Shown here: positions 1-9,603 of the stretch, piece by piece
How the letters are laid out: every line of letters starts with the position of its first letter
Position numbering within the stretch: position 1 is the stretch's first letter
NCBI GenBank assembly: GCA_037447655.1
Contig: JBBHKE010000038.1
Location: 1 to 28,478, forward strand
DNA: 28,478 nt
From: Zygnema cylindricum
Lineage: Eukaryota; Streptophyta; Zygnematophyceae; Zygnematales; Zygnemataceae
Direction of reading: 5' to 3'
Position numbers and translations under genes: made by a program
Notes under the pieces: model-generated
The model's database searches: none
Seen by the model: only the letters and a program-made list of their open reading frames with translations
What the model was told of the DNA's origin: nothing

Positions 1-57
1 CTCCCTCTCCCTCTCCCCCTCTCCCTCTCCCTCTCCCTCTCCCTCTCTCTCTCTCTT
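1..57. repeat. CT-rich hexamer microsatellite
   Basis: A run of CCCTCT-type units opens the window and is followed by T-rich sequence up to 250. It lies in the CtpA intron that precedes the first visible exon (acceptor AG at 256-257). The same CT-rich sequence recurs in several POT1 introns, so it is a genome-wide repeat type and not specific to this gene. Confidence 0.9.
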
Positions 58-257
58 CCACCTTTTTTTTTGGTAAGTTTTCACAAATGGTTTTTGTCTT
101 TTTTTTTTTTTCTATTTTTTCGTGAGCTTGTACAAATGGTTTTCTTTTTCTTTTTGTTTTCCTTTTTCTGGCGAGCCTCTGTTTCTCCATAAATTATCTG
201 ATTATAATTTCTGATTATTTATTATTATAATCTTTTTCTGTGAATCTCCATTAATAG

Positions 258-1323
258 GTGGAAATTGAAGTTGCTGGCCCTCAACCTGACGACAATACTC
301 GATTAGTTACATTAGAAAGAAGGGCTCTTCCCCTTCCTCCTATGAAAACAAAGCTGATAAACAGCAATGATGGGGGACAAGTGGCATATATCCGATTACA
401 TTATTTTACTCACGAAGGAAGAAAACAGATGGAGGCCGTAATTCGAGAAGGGGAAGCTTTGGGAGTCGACGGCTATAGTAAGTATTCCAATATCACATAA
501 TATTGCGTGATCTTTAAATCACATAATATTGCATGGTTTTTTATCACATAATATTGCATGATTTTTATATCATATGTTATTGCAAAAGTTGACAGCGTTG
601 AATGACCATAGAGTTAAACCTCATTTGTTAATGAAACCTCACCTGTTTATGCTTATGAAACATAGCAATAGAAAGAGTCGTTCCCAGGCTTCTGTTTTTT
701 CTCCTTAGATAATTATGTCCAAACTTGAATGGCTACAATGTTTTGAGCATGTATATTTATGTGTGAATGTGTGTGTATATATATATATATATATAAATTT
801 AGAGTTCGGGGTTTTCTTGTTCTCCTCTTAAACTCGTTTTTTGTCGTGCAAACTCGTCAAATTTTCATCTAGTAATCACTAAATCGAAATCTAATAGTCT
901 TACATTTTGATCGTGACATTTTGAAGAATAAATTCGACAAGTGTACTTAGAGAAAAAAATGAATTTGAGTGGCAAAAACAATTTTAACTCTTATATTATA
1001 TCAATTGATGGTGTACGTTGTCAGTGGACCAGAAATTCGTGAAATATATCTCATTCAAGAAGTTTTGTGCTTCGAGTTTATAAAACTTCAGAGTATAGGT
1101 GCCACAATTTTACTGCACTTAATTTGTATAGGTTTTACTCACTTATTGTAAATTGTTGTATCCTACTTAAATTTGCAACTCGTGACTTACACATTAGTGG
1201 ATCTGATGTGACTGGTGAGATGTGTTATGTTGAATTCTGGACGTTGAGAGTTTCCTCTTTTTTACTTTTTTTTTTTTTTTAATGTTTTGTGCTGTCTTGT
1301 TGAATTATGGTAGTTGAGAATTT

Positions 1324-1361
<38 letters not shown>

Positions 1362-1464
1362 GTTTTTTTTTTTTTTTTTAATTTTTGTTGTTTATTTTTT
1401 TTTTTTTTTCTTTTTTTTTTTTTTTTTAAACAGTCTTGTTTTATTTTTTTTTTTTAGTTTTTTT

Positions 1465-1495
<31 letters not shown>

Positions 1496-3351
1496 CAGTT
1501 TTGGACCTTCGTAACAACCCAGGAGGCGTTTTTGAAGAGGCCATTGCTATGGCGGTAAGCTTTCATGTACACCTTGAAGAGTGTGGACTCAGGAACTAAG
1601 TCATCTAGTAAGTCAATCAGTAAGTTGTCTAGTAAGTCAATTAGTAAGTCGTCTAGTAAGTCAGTAAGTCAAATAATATGTTGGAAAGTCATCAAGTCAA
1701 TGCGTAAGTCAATTACTGAATTATACAGTATGTCGATTAGTCTGTCAATTAATAAATCATTTAGTAAGTCGTGTAGTAAGTCATAAGTCAATTAACAAGT
1801 TAGTAAGTCATATAGTAAGTCATTTAACAAGTTAGTAAGTCATATAGTAAATCAATTAGTAAGTCAAGTACTAAGTCATATAGTAGGTTCACTATATATG
1901 GAGTTTAGGCACTGAATAACATTGAATGAGGGAGTGATTTGCACTTTTCTCTCATTGGTTTTGATTCTTCTTTTCATGTAAAACATCATAATAATTTTAC
2001 AGGCAATATTGTTTAGATTTATGGTTAAAGTTTGATTAGGATAAATTGATCACCTAAAGTGTACTTAAAAGGATTCACTGAGGTTCACATCAAAATTACA
2101 GTATTAATTTATTTCTGCAATATAATTCACCTTAAAAAACACCTTCTCAGAATCATAGATATGCAATTTTGCAAAAAATTGGGCTGGCTAAATTTTTGTT
2201 CCGTCTTGTTTTAATTCCTTGCTTAGATTTTTTGTGTTTTTGTGTTTTTTCTTTGTTTTTTATGTCATGTGTGTCAATTTTTTTCCTTGGAGAATTATTG
2301 ACTCTGTACATTTATTCGATTTCCGCGTTTCTTTATAAATTACTGAGCCTGTCCGCATTTAAAAAAAAAAAAAAAAAAAAAAATCTTGAAATGCTGACAG
2401 TGATTTCTACCTTTTTGATTCAAAATTTAGCTAAAAATACCCGAGAGATAAAAAATCTTGGTCGATAAATGGTGAAAATATGAGTGTTTGACTGAGGCTA
2501 CACCTAGGGTATACAATTGTACTAAATCGTATAAAAATTTTACAAAATCATATCAAAGGTACAAAAAAGCTCCGAAATGTATGGAAAGAGGGACAGATCT
2601 CAGTTAACATCACAGATTTCACCATAGTGCAGATAGACTTTAACAAACCCTAAAAAACCCCAAAAACCCTACAAAAAATCCTGAAGTGCTCTGCAATCCA
2701 GGGTCTTTGGTTAGATTGTGGAGAATGTGACGTGACGGAGACTGTTCGAAGCGTAAATTCGACAAATAGTACGGCCGATATCGAAGACTATGTATACCAA
2801 CAAGGACACCTTCCTGTAAGTCTCTTTTTTTTTAAAGCCTTTTTTTTTTTGTCTTTTCTTTTTTGTCTTTTTTTATCTTTAGTTTTCCAACCAATGTTAA
2901 CTATTTTAACATCGTCGTTTTATGTCGTTCTCTTTTTTTTCTCAACCAATGATAGATTATTTCAAGATACTTAATTTTTTGTAGTCTTCTTTTTTCCCAA
3001 CATGGTTTTTTTTTCTATATCTGTAAATTCCAGCAATTCTTAAGAAGGATTAAAAAACGGCAGTTATATCGGTCATATTTATTCTTCAAAACATGTTTTT
3101 TATGCATTGTAACCTTTTAAAATTCTGGTATCTCCCTCTCTTCTCCTGGTTTATATTGGCTCTCTTCTCCTTCCTTATCTCCCCTCTCTATTCCCCCTCC
3201 GAGCCCCCCAACCTCCCTCTTGCCTTCACAGTCTTTCCTTCAACCTTTCCTTTTCCTTTCTTAACCCTTTTTTTTCTTTTCTTTCTTTTTTCTATATATG
3301 TTTATGTATGTATGTTGTATGTATGTATGTATGTATATATTCATACGTGTA

Positions 3352-3410
<59 letters not shown>

Positions 3411-5805
3411 GTTTATTTATACATACATACATACAACATACATACATACATATATATCTTTATTATATATGATACGATATCATTTCTTTAAGCCTATTAT
3501 TTATTTTTATTGTATTTGTATTTTTGCAGCTAGACATTTTTGGGAATCATCCGGGTGCCCTCACACATGCGCCTCTTGTGGTGATTACGAACCGAAGTTC
3601 AGCAAGTTCTAGTGAGGTGAAAAAATAAATTTTCCAATCTATTCATTTGTTCATTTAATTATTCATTCTTTTATTTATTCGTTCATGTACTTTTCGTTTT
3701 TGCTTTTGCTTTTTGGTTTCCGTTTTTTTTTTTTTTTTTTTTTTTTTTTCCGTTGAAGGCTTGCGTCTTGCGAGCTTTGAACGTTCAATATGACAACATC
3801 GATAATAGTCTATAATATCGATACTAGTCTATATTATCGATAATAGTCTATAATATCGATAATAGTCTATAATATCAGTAATAGTCTATAATATCGGTAA
3901 TAGTCTATAATATCGATAATAGTCTATAACATCGGTAATAGTCGTTGATAATCTGGTTTTATATCTTTCTGCGGATTGCTTGAAGATCCTTGCTACTCCT
4001 TCCGATCTCCTGTACTTCATCTTGAAAAGTGAACTCTTTTTGTTATAACTCCTGTTATAATTCTTTCAATTGTTGTCCTTTTTCCTAATCCCTTTTTTGA
4101 GCATGAAAATAACAGGTTACTTAGTTCAACATCCTTATTTTCTTGAAAGAAGCAAGTTATTTTAATTTTACATTTTTATTTTCTTCAACAGTTTATTTGG
4201 TTCTACATGTTTATTTTTCTTGAAAGTAACATTCATTTAGTTCTACGCTTTTATTTCTTTGAAATCAACAGGTTATTTTTGTTTTACATATTTATATACT
4301 CGTGCTGAACTTTGTGACTGATTTGATGGAGGTATGTATTTGAGATATATGTTAAGTTTTTTATTTTTTTGTTTTGTTTTGTTTTGTTTTTTATTTTATT
4401 TTATTTATTTGTTATTATAATTATTTTATTTTATTTGCAGGTCTTGACTGGCGCTTTAAGGGATAATCAAAGAGTTATTGTAATAGGAGAAAAAACCTTT
4501 GGAAAAGGAGTTGTACAGGTATGGATATTATAGAAAAAAAAAAAAATGGAAACAGAAACAGGAATGGAAGCAGAAATGGAAAAAATGAACAAAAAAAAAT
4601 AATAGGAAAAAGAAGAAAAGGCATGGAGACTTGTAAAAAAGTATTTGTAAAGATGAGAAACGAAAATAAAGGTTCTGACAAAGGGGACAAAGGTAAGTAT
4701 ACTTTTTATTAGTAAAATACTTGGGATGTAATAAGGGAACTTCTTATAAGTAAAGTACTTGGGATATTTTAAGGCAAGAATAAACTTTTTTTAACCCATT
4801 GGAAGGTTTTTTCCAGTTCATTAGAGTCTTGAGAAATGCTTGTTAGTTTCAAAAAAGAGAAAGGGTTACCATTTTATGACAACCTTTTTATTTTTTCTAC
4901 TGGTAGTTACTCGTATTTCTTTTTTTTTTGTTAACTAGGAAGTGGTTTTTCTTGTTTTCTTCAATTATTTCCTCTTTTTTTTTTCAATTTTTCTCTCTTG
5001 TTTTCTTCAATTTTTTCCTCTTGCTTTCTTCAATTTTTTCTCTTGTTGCTTCAAATATTTGTCTTGTTTTCTTCAATTTTTTTCTCTTCTTTTCTTCAAT
5101 TTTTTTTCACTTGCTTTCTTTAAAACAATTCTCTCGTTTTCTTTAATTGTTTAATTCTTTAAATGTTTTCTCATTGCAGTATTATTTCCCCATGGATGAT
5201 GGAAGTGGTTTGAAACTTACCGTCATAGATCGATGATCAGATCAGGATCGGAGGGATCCTCGGATCTACCATTTTTCTGTGTTCCATACATTAGTACGCT
5301 AAAATTTATGTACTTTGAGCTACGTACCTTTGTCCTTTTTATACCGGACATCCGTACCTCGGTTAAACCGAGTTTGGCATAATCGAACCGAACCAAGCGG
5401 TTTTTCAAATCGTGTAAACCAAACAATTCCAGTGTCTCCCTCCCTCCTTTCTTTCTTCCCTCCCTCCCTCTCTCCCTATCTCCCTAACATCCATTCTTTG
5501 TAGAGCGTACGAATATTCATTCTTCATTGAATTGTAAAAACATCGATCTAATATAGTCTAATAATATCAACACTATTTATATTTGCAGGGGAGGAATCCT
5601 TCCGGATGTCGAATGCTTCGATCATCCACGAGCTAAGGGGATCGACAAATGTACAAAAAAGGCGATTGAAATAATATCTCATGCTCAAGAAAATGACGAA
5701 GGTGAAAATAAAAATCCGTATACCGATGATGGCCCGAATGGAAGAATGGCTTATCGTTGGTTACCTTCTATGAATCGGCGACTATGGGCCACTAGTTCCG
5801 ATTAA
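258..5805 (+). CDS. ctpA: C-terminal processing peptidase (CtpA / D1 protease, family S41), 3' part, 7 exons seen
   Basis: Serine protease of the thylakoid lumen type that trims the C-terminus of precursor D1 of photosystem II (family knowledge). Exons that read through in phase: 258-477, 1499-1554, 2702-2815, 3530-3616, 4441-4518, 5180-5221, 5589-5805 (stop TAA 5803-5805). Exon 1 is the PDZ-to-protease junction (LPLPPMKTKLI, VAYIRLHYF). Exon 2 gives LDLRNNPGGVFEEAIAMA, exon 3 begins GLWLDCG, exon 4 ends NRSSASSSE, exon 5 ends EKTFGKGVVQ, exon 6 is YYFPMDDGSGLKLT, exon 7 starts GGILPDVEC. The catalytic Ser is codon 3605-3607 and the Lys codon 4504-4506, 25 residues apart as in the Ser/Lys dyad of D1 protease. 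The short segment normally between KLTV and G(I)xPDV is not found, and the phases across that intron disagree (see findings). The N-terminus, transit peptide and most of the PDZ domain lie left of the window. Confidence 0.9.
488..590. repeat. Tandem repeat of about 28 bp after a CtpA donor
   Basis: Three to four degenerate copies of a unit built on ATCACATAATATTGCATG, separated by T-rich spacers. They begin about ten bases after the GTAAGT donor of the intron that starts at 478. The rest of this intron (590-1498) has no gene; it holds a short TG/TA microsatellite (about 765-795) and long poly-T runs (1260-1490). Confidence 0.75.
1262..1490. repeat. Extended poly-T tracts before CtpA exon 2 acceptor
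   Basis: Several T homopolymers of 12 to more than 30 bases, broken by single other bases, lead to the acceptor TTAAACAG at 1491-1498. They act as an oversized polypyrimidine tract. Exact lengths may be unreliable because homopolymers are prone to assembly error. Confidence 0.85.
1597..1890 (+). repeat. Minisatellite of AGTAAGTCA units (13 exact GTAAGT motifs)
   Basis: Short degenerate tandem units such as TAGTAAGTCAAT and TAGTAAGTCGTC begin about 40 bases after the true donor (GTAAGC at 1555). I count 13 exact GTAAGT hexamers on the plus strand, each matching the 5' splice-site consensus core. The remainder of the intron (1890-2701) shows no gene; at 2645-2675 there is a short CCCTAAA/CCCCAAAAA-like stretch. 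Confidence 0.85.
3303..3448. repeat. Palindromic TATG/CATA repeat around a (TA)n core
   Basis: A 29 bp arm of TATG and TTG steps at 3303-3331 is the exact reverse complement of 3420-3448. Between the arms lies a (TA)n run of about 48 bp (3359-3407). The whole could extrude as a long cruciform or hairpin. It sits in the CtpA intron 2816-3529, after a CT/T-rich stretch (3124-3296), about 80 bases before the acceptor of the exon carrying the catalytic Ser. Confidence 0.85.
3798..3944. repeat. 19 bp tandem repeat in CtpA intron
   Basis: About eight copies of the unit GATAATAGTCTATAATATC with scattered substitutions (GGTAATAG, GATACTAG). The intron (3617-4440) also has a poly-T run at 3724-3750 and no coding sequence. 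A single diverged unit reappears at about 5542-5570 in the last intron of the same gene. Confidence 0.85.
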
Positions 5806-6254
5806 GAAAAGAGTGAGTTATTCTTTGTTTTTACTAAGTTAGAGAGTGCTTTAGGAACGTAAATTTGGGACTTTGAAAAAAAAAAAAAAATGAAAATCTC
5901 ACCCAAATGTATTCATTAGTCTGGTGATGAAAACATTATTAGTGTGTACATTATAGGATCTAGTGATCTAGTGAGTGGTTAATAGCTAGAGTTTGACTGG
6001 ATATATATATTTGCATATATATACACAGTGATAAGTGATATAATAATAGTTTAATAATTTGTACAGTGAACTTGCTATATATGGCAAGTATAGGAACCAG
6101 TTATAACCTTTATCCATATATATAGCACTCACTATATAGTTAGTATAGTATATAGAGTATAGAGTATAGTTCAAAGTATTTTTAAGTGGAAAGGTAAATC
6201 CCTTAAGTGTTAGAATTATAATGTGAATATTTTGAGTCTCGGTACATTGTTATT
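5806..6254. other. CtpA 3' flank, AT-rich
   Basis: After the CtpA stop the sequence is AT-rich with TATA-type runs (6000-6170) of low complexity. I see no convincing AATAAA signal and no gene. It separates CtpA from the decayed minus-strand coding region to its right. Confidence 0.6.
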
Positions 6255-7346
6255 TCAATCTCTACTCTGTATTGTGAGAATTTGAGTCCCAATAAGAATC
6301 AATGAAGAAAATCGAATTCCCGGATTTCTTTCCATTCTTATGTTCATAAGAGGTGGTTTTTTAACCACTGGTTTTATTGTACTAAGTTCGTCGTTAAGGA
6401 TATTTTCGACTGTTGGATATACATTTTCATCCAATCCATCGTTAGGAAATGGTCTCACCTTAACTCTTTTTGCTCCTTGGACAAAAAATGCTTAACAAGG
6501 ATGGGAAGTATAGCGGCAATACAAGTCCCAACCGCCTTTGTTGACACTCAACCGAACACATTGTTTTTTTGCTTTTGTATACCTACTTATGGCTTATCAA
6601 GTTATGGCAACGCATAAAAAATTCCCTTTTATTATTGTAATATATGTTATTTTGAATTTCAATAACCACCCATGTATGTTACAAACACCATTGTTGACCC
6701 TTGACAAAATGCATTGGATTTAGGGCTTATTTATGGAACTAAAACTACATTGTTAGAAGCCAATTCTTAGGTGTTTGCTGCTTCTTTGGGTGTCTTTGTT
6801 TTCCTTGTCCTTTTTCTTTTTTTTGTGTGTTTGTTGTTTTCCTTTGCTTATCCTTTTTGTTTGATTCCCTCCACCTGTAGTTTCTCAGTTTTAGCATTGC
6901 CGTCTCTTTTAGTTCCCACGGACTCAGATGGTTTACCATCGCGCTTTTTAATAAAGTCGGTATACACCTAAGAGTTCGCATGTGACAAGGAAAGACAAGA
7001 ATAATGAATTCAACTTTTGCTTACCCATTTACTAGCATGTTTAAACGGGCGTTATTAGTGTTTTGGCAATACAAAACCCTATTCTTTAGTTAAATAGTTT
7101 TTTCAAACATTCTCTTCAAAGACGTCAATACGTGCAATTGTTTTCTTTTCATTATATGAGTATATATTCCTTTCTGTATGTAGTCCATAACTTTTCGTAA
7201 ATTATCTTTTGGTGGATATCGACAAAAAATAGTTGCGTGTCAAATTGACTATCGTTTGGTTTTACGCAGTTCAATTCATTACAATACTTGAGGGTCGATA
7301 GGTATCTATTTTTGGCACAAGTTTTCCGATTTGATGTTTGAAACAC
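6255..7346 (-). pseudogene. Decayed transposase-like coding region, possibly piggyBac family
   Basis: Read on the minus strand, fragments in several frames follow the order of a piggyBac (DDE_Tnp_1_7) transposase. First comes an NRYLSTLKYC stretch (about 7310-7281), where the family has NRFxxLxRYLHF. Then QLHVLTSLKRMF (about 7140-7100), which resembles the DEQMxxFKGRxSLKQY block. Then VYTDF (about 6960) at the expected spacing for VYTGK, then TYMGGY (about 6680-6662) where MGGVDxxD is usual. Last is a Cys cluster with YCRYTSHPC (about 6575-6490) like the C-terminal zinc finger. One stop codon follows the Cys cluster, and the same frame then stays open to 6255 (VRPFPNDGLDENVYPTVENI). Frameshifts and stops interrupt it, and the catalytic aspartates are not recognisable. 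The family call is inference from weak motif order; it could be another degraded gene. No TTAA-flanked termini were found. Confidence 0.35.
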
Positions 7347-7702
7347 CTGTAAACGCCTAGAAAGTGCAACAATGTTTTTTTTATTATTATTTATTTACGT
7401 GCTCTTTGCATGCAGGCCTGCTTCTAATAAATTAATTTTGTCTTTCCCGTTATTTTCGGGTATTTTGAAGCTTTTTTTTAGCATTTTTGGCTCTTTTCAG
7501 GCGATGGTTTCTTAGAGTTATGGTTCATTACATACATTTTGGTCCTTTTAGCGTTATGGCTCGACTTTATGGCGTTTGTATCTTATGTTTTGCGAAATGT
7601 CTTTTTGACGTACCAAATTAAAATCATGTGTTGTGTTATATGTTTGACTTCTGTTAAAATTACAAATTAAGTATTAGTTTAATGCAGTTGATCTGCACAT
7701 GC
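7347..7702. other. Spacer without recognisable gene
   Basis: AT-rich sequence upstream (minus sense) of the decayed transposase and before the first tRNA gene. Short open stretches on the minus strand are broken by stops. I see nothing else. Confidence 0.5.
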
Positions 7703-7784
7703 GACAGTTTGGCCGAGTGGTCTAAGGCGCTGGATTTAGGCTCCAGTCTCGTGAGGGGCGTGGGTTCAAATCCCACAGCTGTCA
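7703..7784 (+). tRNA. tRNA-Leu (anticodon UAG)
   Basis: An 82 nt class II tRNA. The acceptor stem pairs GACAGTT with AGCTGTC, with discriminator A. The A box region is TGGCCGAGTGG and the B box GGTTCAAATCC. The anticodon stem CTGGA/TCCAG encloses loop TTTAGGC, giving anticodon TAG at 7737-7739, which reads CUA-type Leu codons. The variable arm is long, as expected for tRNA-Leu. No encoded CCA and no intron. A TTTT run at 7786-7789 is a suitable RNA polymerase III terminator. Identical to the copy at 8379-8460. Confidence 0.95.
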
Positions 7785-8127
7785 GTTTTGTGTGCATAAA
7801 TTTGTGACTCCAGTGAAAGTCTTCTACACGGTAGTACCGTTTAAAAGTAAATCCGGTGCACACCTCTTTTGAACTCATTTTGGGGTCTTTGGTACTCATT
7901 TTAGTGATCTAGCGAAAATTACCTTGCGAGGTGATTTTAGTTAAAATATCGCTAAAAACAACGAATGAAAAATATTCCAGGCACGTGTCACACAAATAAT
8001 AGAATGTCAGCATGAGAGGGAGTTCACAAAAAAAAACGTTTCTGTTTGCAACCTGTACGGAATTTTCTACAATGATACGGACAACCCTATGATAGTGTAT
8101 GATGTCACAAAAAGTCGACATAGGTGT

Positions 8128-8252
8128 GACAACAATGTAAACGTCTACAACCGTCACATTTCAAAGTAAGAACGCTCCGCAAAGTAGTACGGAGAATCTT
8201 CGCTAGAAAACAAATAAGTACCAGTCTAGAGTACAGTGCCGGTTACATGGGC
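8128..8252 (-). mobile_element. Fragment related to the Mutator-like element
   Basis: On the minus strand this stretch matches about 12053-12210 inside the Mutator-like element, in the same order: CATGTAACCGGCACT against CATGTAATCGGTACT, then GATTCTCCGTACTACTT in both, then AATGTGACGGTTGTAGACG against AATGTGACAGTTGTAGACG. Small indels separate the blocks. It lacks recognisable termini, so it is probably a decayed relative in inverted orientation. Surrounding bases 7790-8378 contain no gene. Confidence 0.6.
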
Positions 8253-8378
8253 ACTTCCCCTTATAACTCGAAAGTAGCCAGGGCCCCGGGCGGCGTATAG
8301 CCCTTTATTTCCAATTTCAAAATAAAGTATTACTGCCAAAAGTGTAATATATAATTTACATTCGTGTATCCGCACATC

Positions 8379-8460
8379 GACAGTTTGGCCGAGTGGTCTA
8401 AGGCGCTGGATTTAGGCTCCAGTCTCGTGAGGGGCGTGGGTTCAAATCCCACAGCTGTCA
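8379..8460 (+). tRNA. tRNA-Leu (anticodon UAG), second identical copy
   Basis: Same 82 nt sequence as the copy at 7703-7784, in the same orientation about 600 bases downstream. Upstream flanks share a short CGCACATCGACAG / TGCACATGCGACAG resemblance, but the 3' flanks differ, so the copies do not lie in a long duplicated block. There is no A-tail or CCA that would suggest a retrocopy. Both internal promoter boxes are intact, and a TTTT run follows about 30 bases downstream. Confidence 0.95.
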
Positions 8461-8553
8461 CGCTACTTCTAATATATAACAAATAGATTTTATTGTTTAC
8501 TAAAACCCCAAAATACATAAAATTTGAAGGCAGTTTGAGAATTTTAACCTCTA

Positions 8554-9269
8554 AGGTGAAGTTCCATTAGACAAAAAGTGAGGTTGTTTGCAGAAATTCG
8601 GACCTCTCCGTACTACCGCTTATTTTGTTTTTATCCGTAAAACAACATTACAGAGAATCTTGCCAATATTCTCCAAAATTTTGGGAGTTAACAATGACCG
8701 TTGGATATGTTTTCGCGAAGCATTCGCTTCGAAAGTTTTTGTAATTGGTGATGTACCTCGCGAGGTACATCACCGATTACAGAAAAATTTGCGCCGCGAC
8801 ACGTTGGATAATGAGCATACGTGTCAATATGACAACCAACGGAAATCAAAAAAAATCGCACATGATATACGCATTCAAAAATCCGACAAAAAATACAAAC
8901 GAAATCTCGTAACGCACTTTCGTCACGCTATTTTTTCACGCCTATTCTTCACACTATTTCTCGAAACGCTCATTCGTCACGCTTAAAAACATGACCCTAA
9001 AAAAATGAGGTCCTATCTGACAAGGCGTCTGCAAAGAGTACAGAAATTGTGTTGAACGCTGACCTGGTACGCACGTACATGGTACGCAAATGAAGATTTT
9101 TAGTCGGTGTGAAAATCATTGACGATTTTCAATATCAAATCTACAGTTCCGCGGCACCACTCTTTTGCTAACACGTGGATTACAGATTTTGCACAATGGA
9201 ATTTCGTTCAAATTGTACCATTATGTAATGTTGGTCGTACAATTACAGTGTCCCAATGGAACTTCACCC
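8554..9269. mobile_element. Non-autonomous PIF/Harbinger-like element, copy 1
   Basis: Termini are GGTGAAGTTCCATT (left) and AATGGAACTTCACC (right), flanked on both sides by TAA, the TWA-type 3 bp target of PIF/Harbinger elements (established). The element proper is 716 bp by this reading. The interior has no transposase; a 132-codon open stretch at 8588-8986 runs through palindromes and is not a gene. A near-perfect 40 bp palindrome is centred at 8760/8761 (core ATGTACCTCGCGAGGTACAT), beside a second hairpin TTCGCGAAGCATTCGCTTCG. Three degenerate copies of a TTCGTCACGC unit lie at 8918-8982. A second copy, in opposite orientation, is at 15381-16111. Confidence 0.8.
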
Positions 9270-9289
9270 TAATTTAACATTGTCCAAAG

Positions 9290-9595
9290 CATAGTTCAAA
9301 AGTAGGTGAAAGTAGGCCCATACAATATGCCTATTGTATGCAAAACATACAATATGACCTTAAGACCCATATTGTATTCGGACCTATTCGTACCAATTAA
9401 AACATTCGGACCAAGTATTGGACCAATTAAAACATTCGGACCAGAGATTTTTATTTACACCGTCATATTCGGACGATCGGACGGTCGCTAATCAGAGTAG
9501 CGATCTAAGAAGATCACATGAAAAGCCCATAACACAACTTACGATAAAGGCGCCGACCAAAGGCCTACCATAAAAACGCCTACTTTTTAACTATG
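9290..9595. mobile_element. hAT-like MITE, copy 1 (8 bp TSD GTCCAAAG)
   Basis: Begins CATAGTTCAAAAGTAGG and ends CTACTTTTTAACTATG. It is flanked by exact 8 bp direct repeats GTCCAAAG at 9282-9289 and 9596-9603. An 8 bp duplication and subterminal repeats (here ACAATAT/ATATTGT and two copies of ACCAATTAAAACATTCGGAC) are hAT features. 306 bp, no coding capacity. It lies only 20 bases after the Harbinger-like element. Confidence 0.88.
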
Positions 9596-9603
9596 GTCCA
9601 AAG

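Noticed and set aside
2645-2675. Interstitial telomere-like CCCTAAA/CCCCAAAAA sequence
   Set aside because: Only about two to three irregular units inside a CtpA intron; too short and degenerate to call an interstitial telomere, despite the nearby POT1 gene.
8588-8986. 132-codon open frame
   Set aside because: It lies wholly inside the non-autonomous Harbinger-like element and reads through its palindromes; the inverted copy at 15381-16111 does not preserve it.
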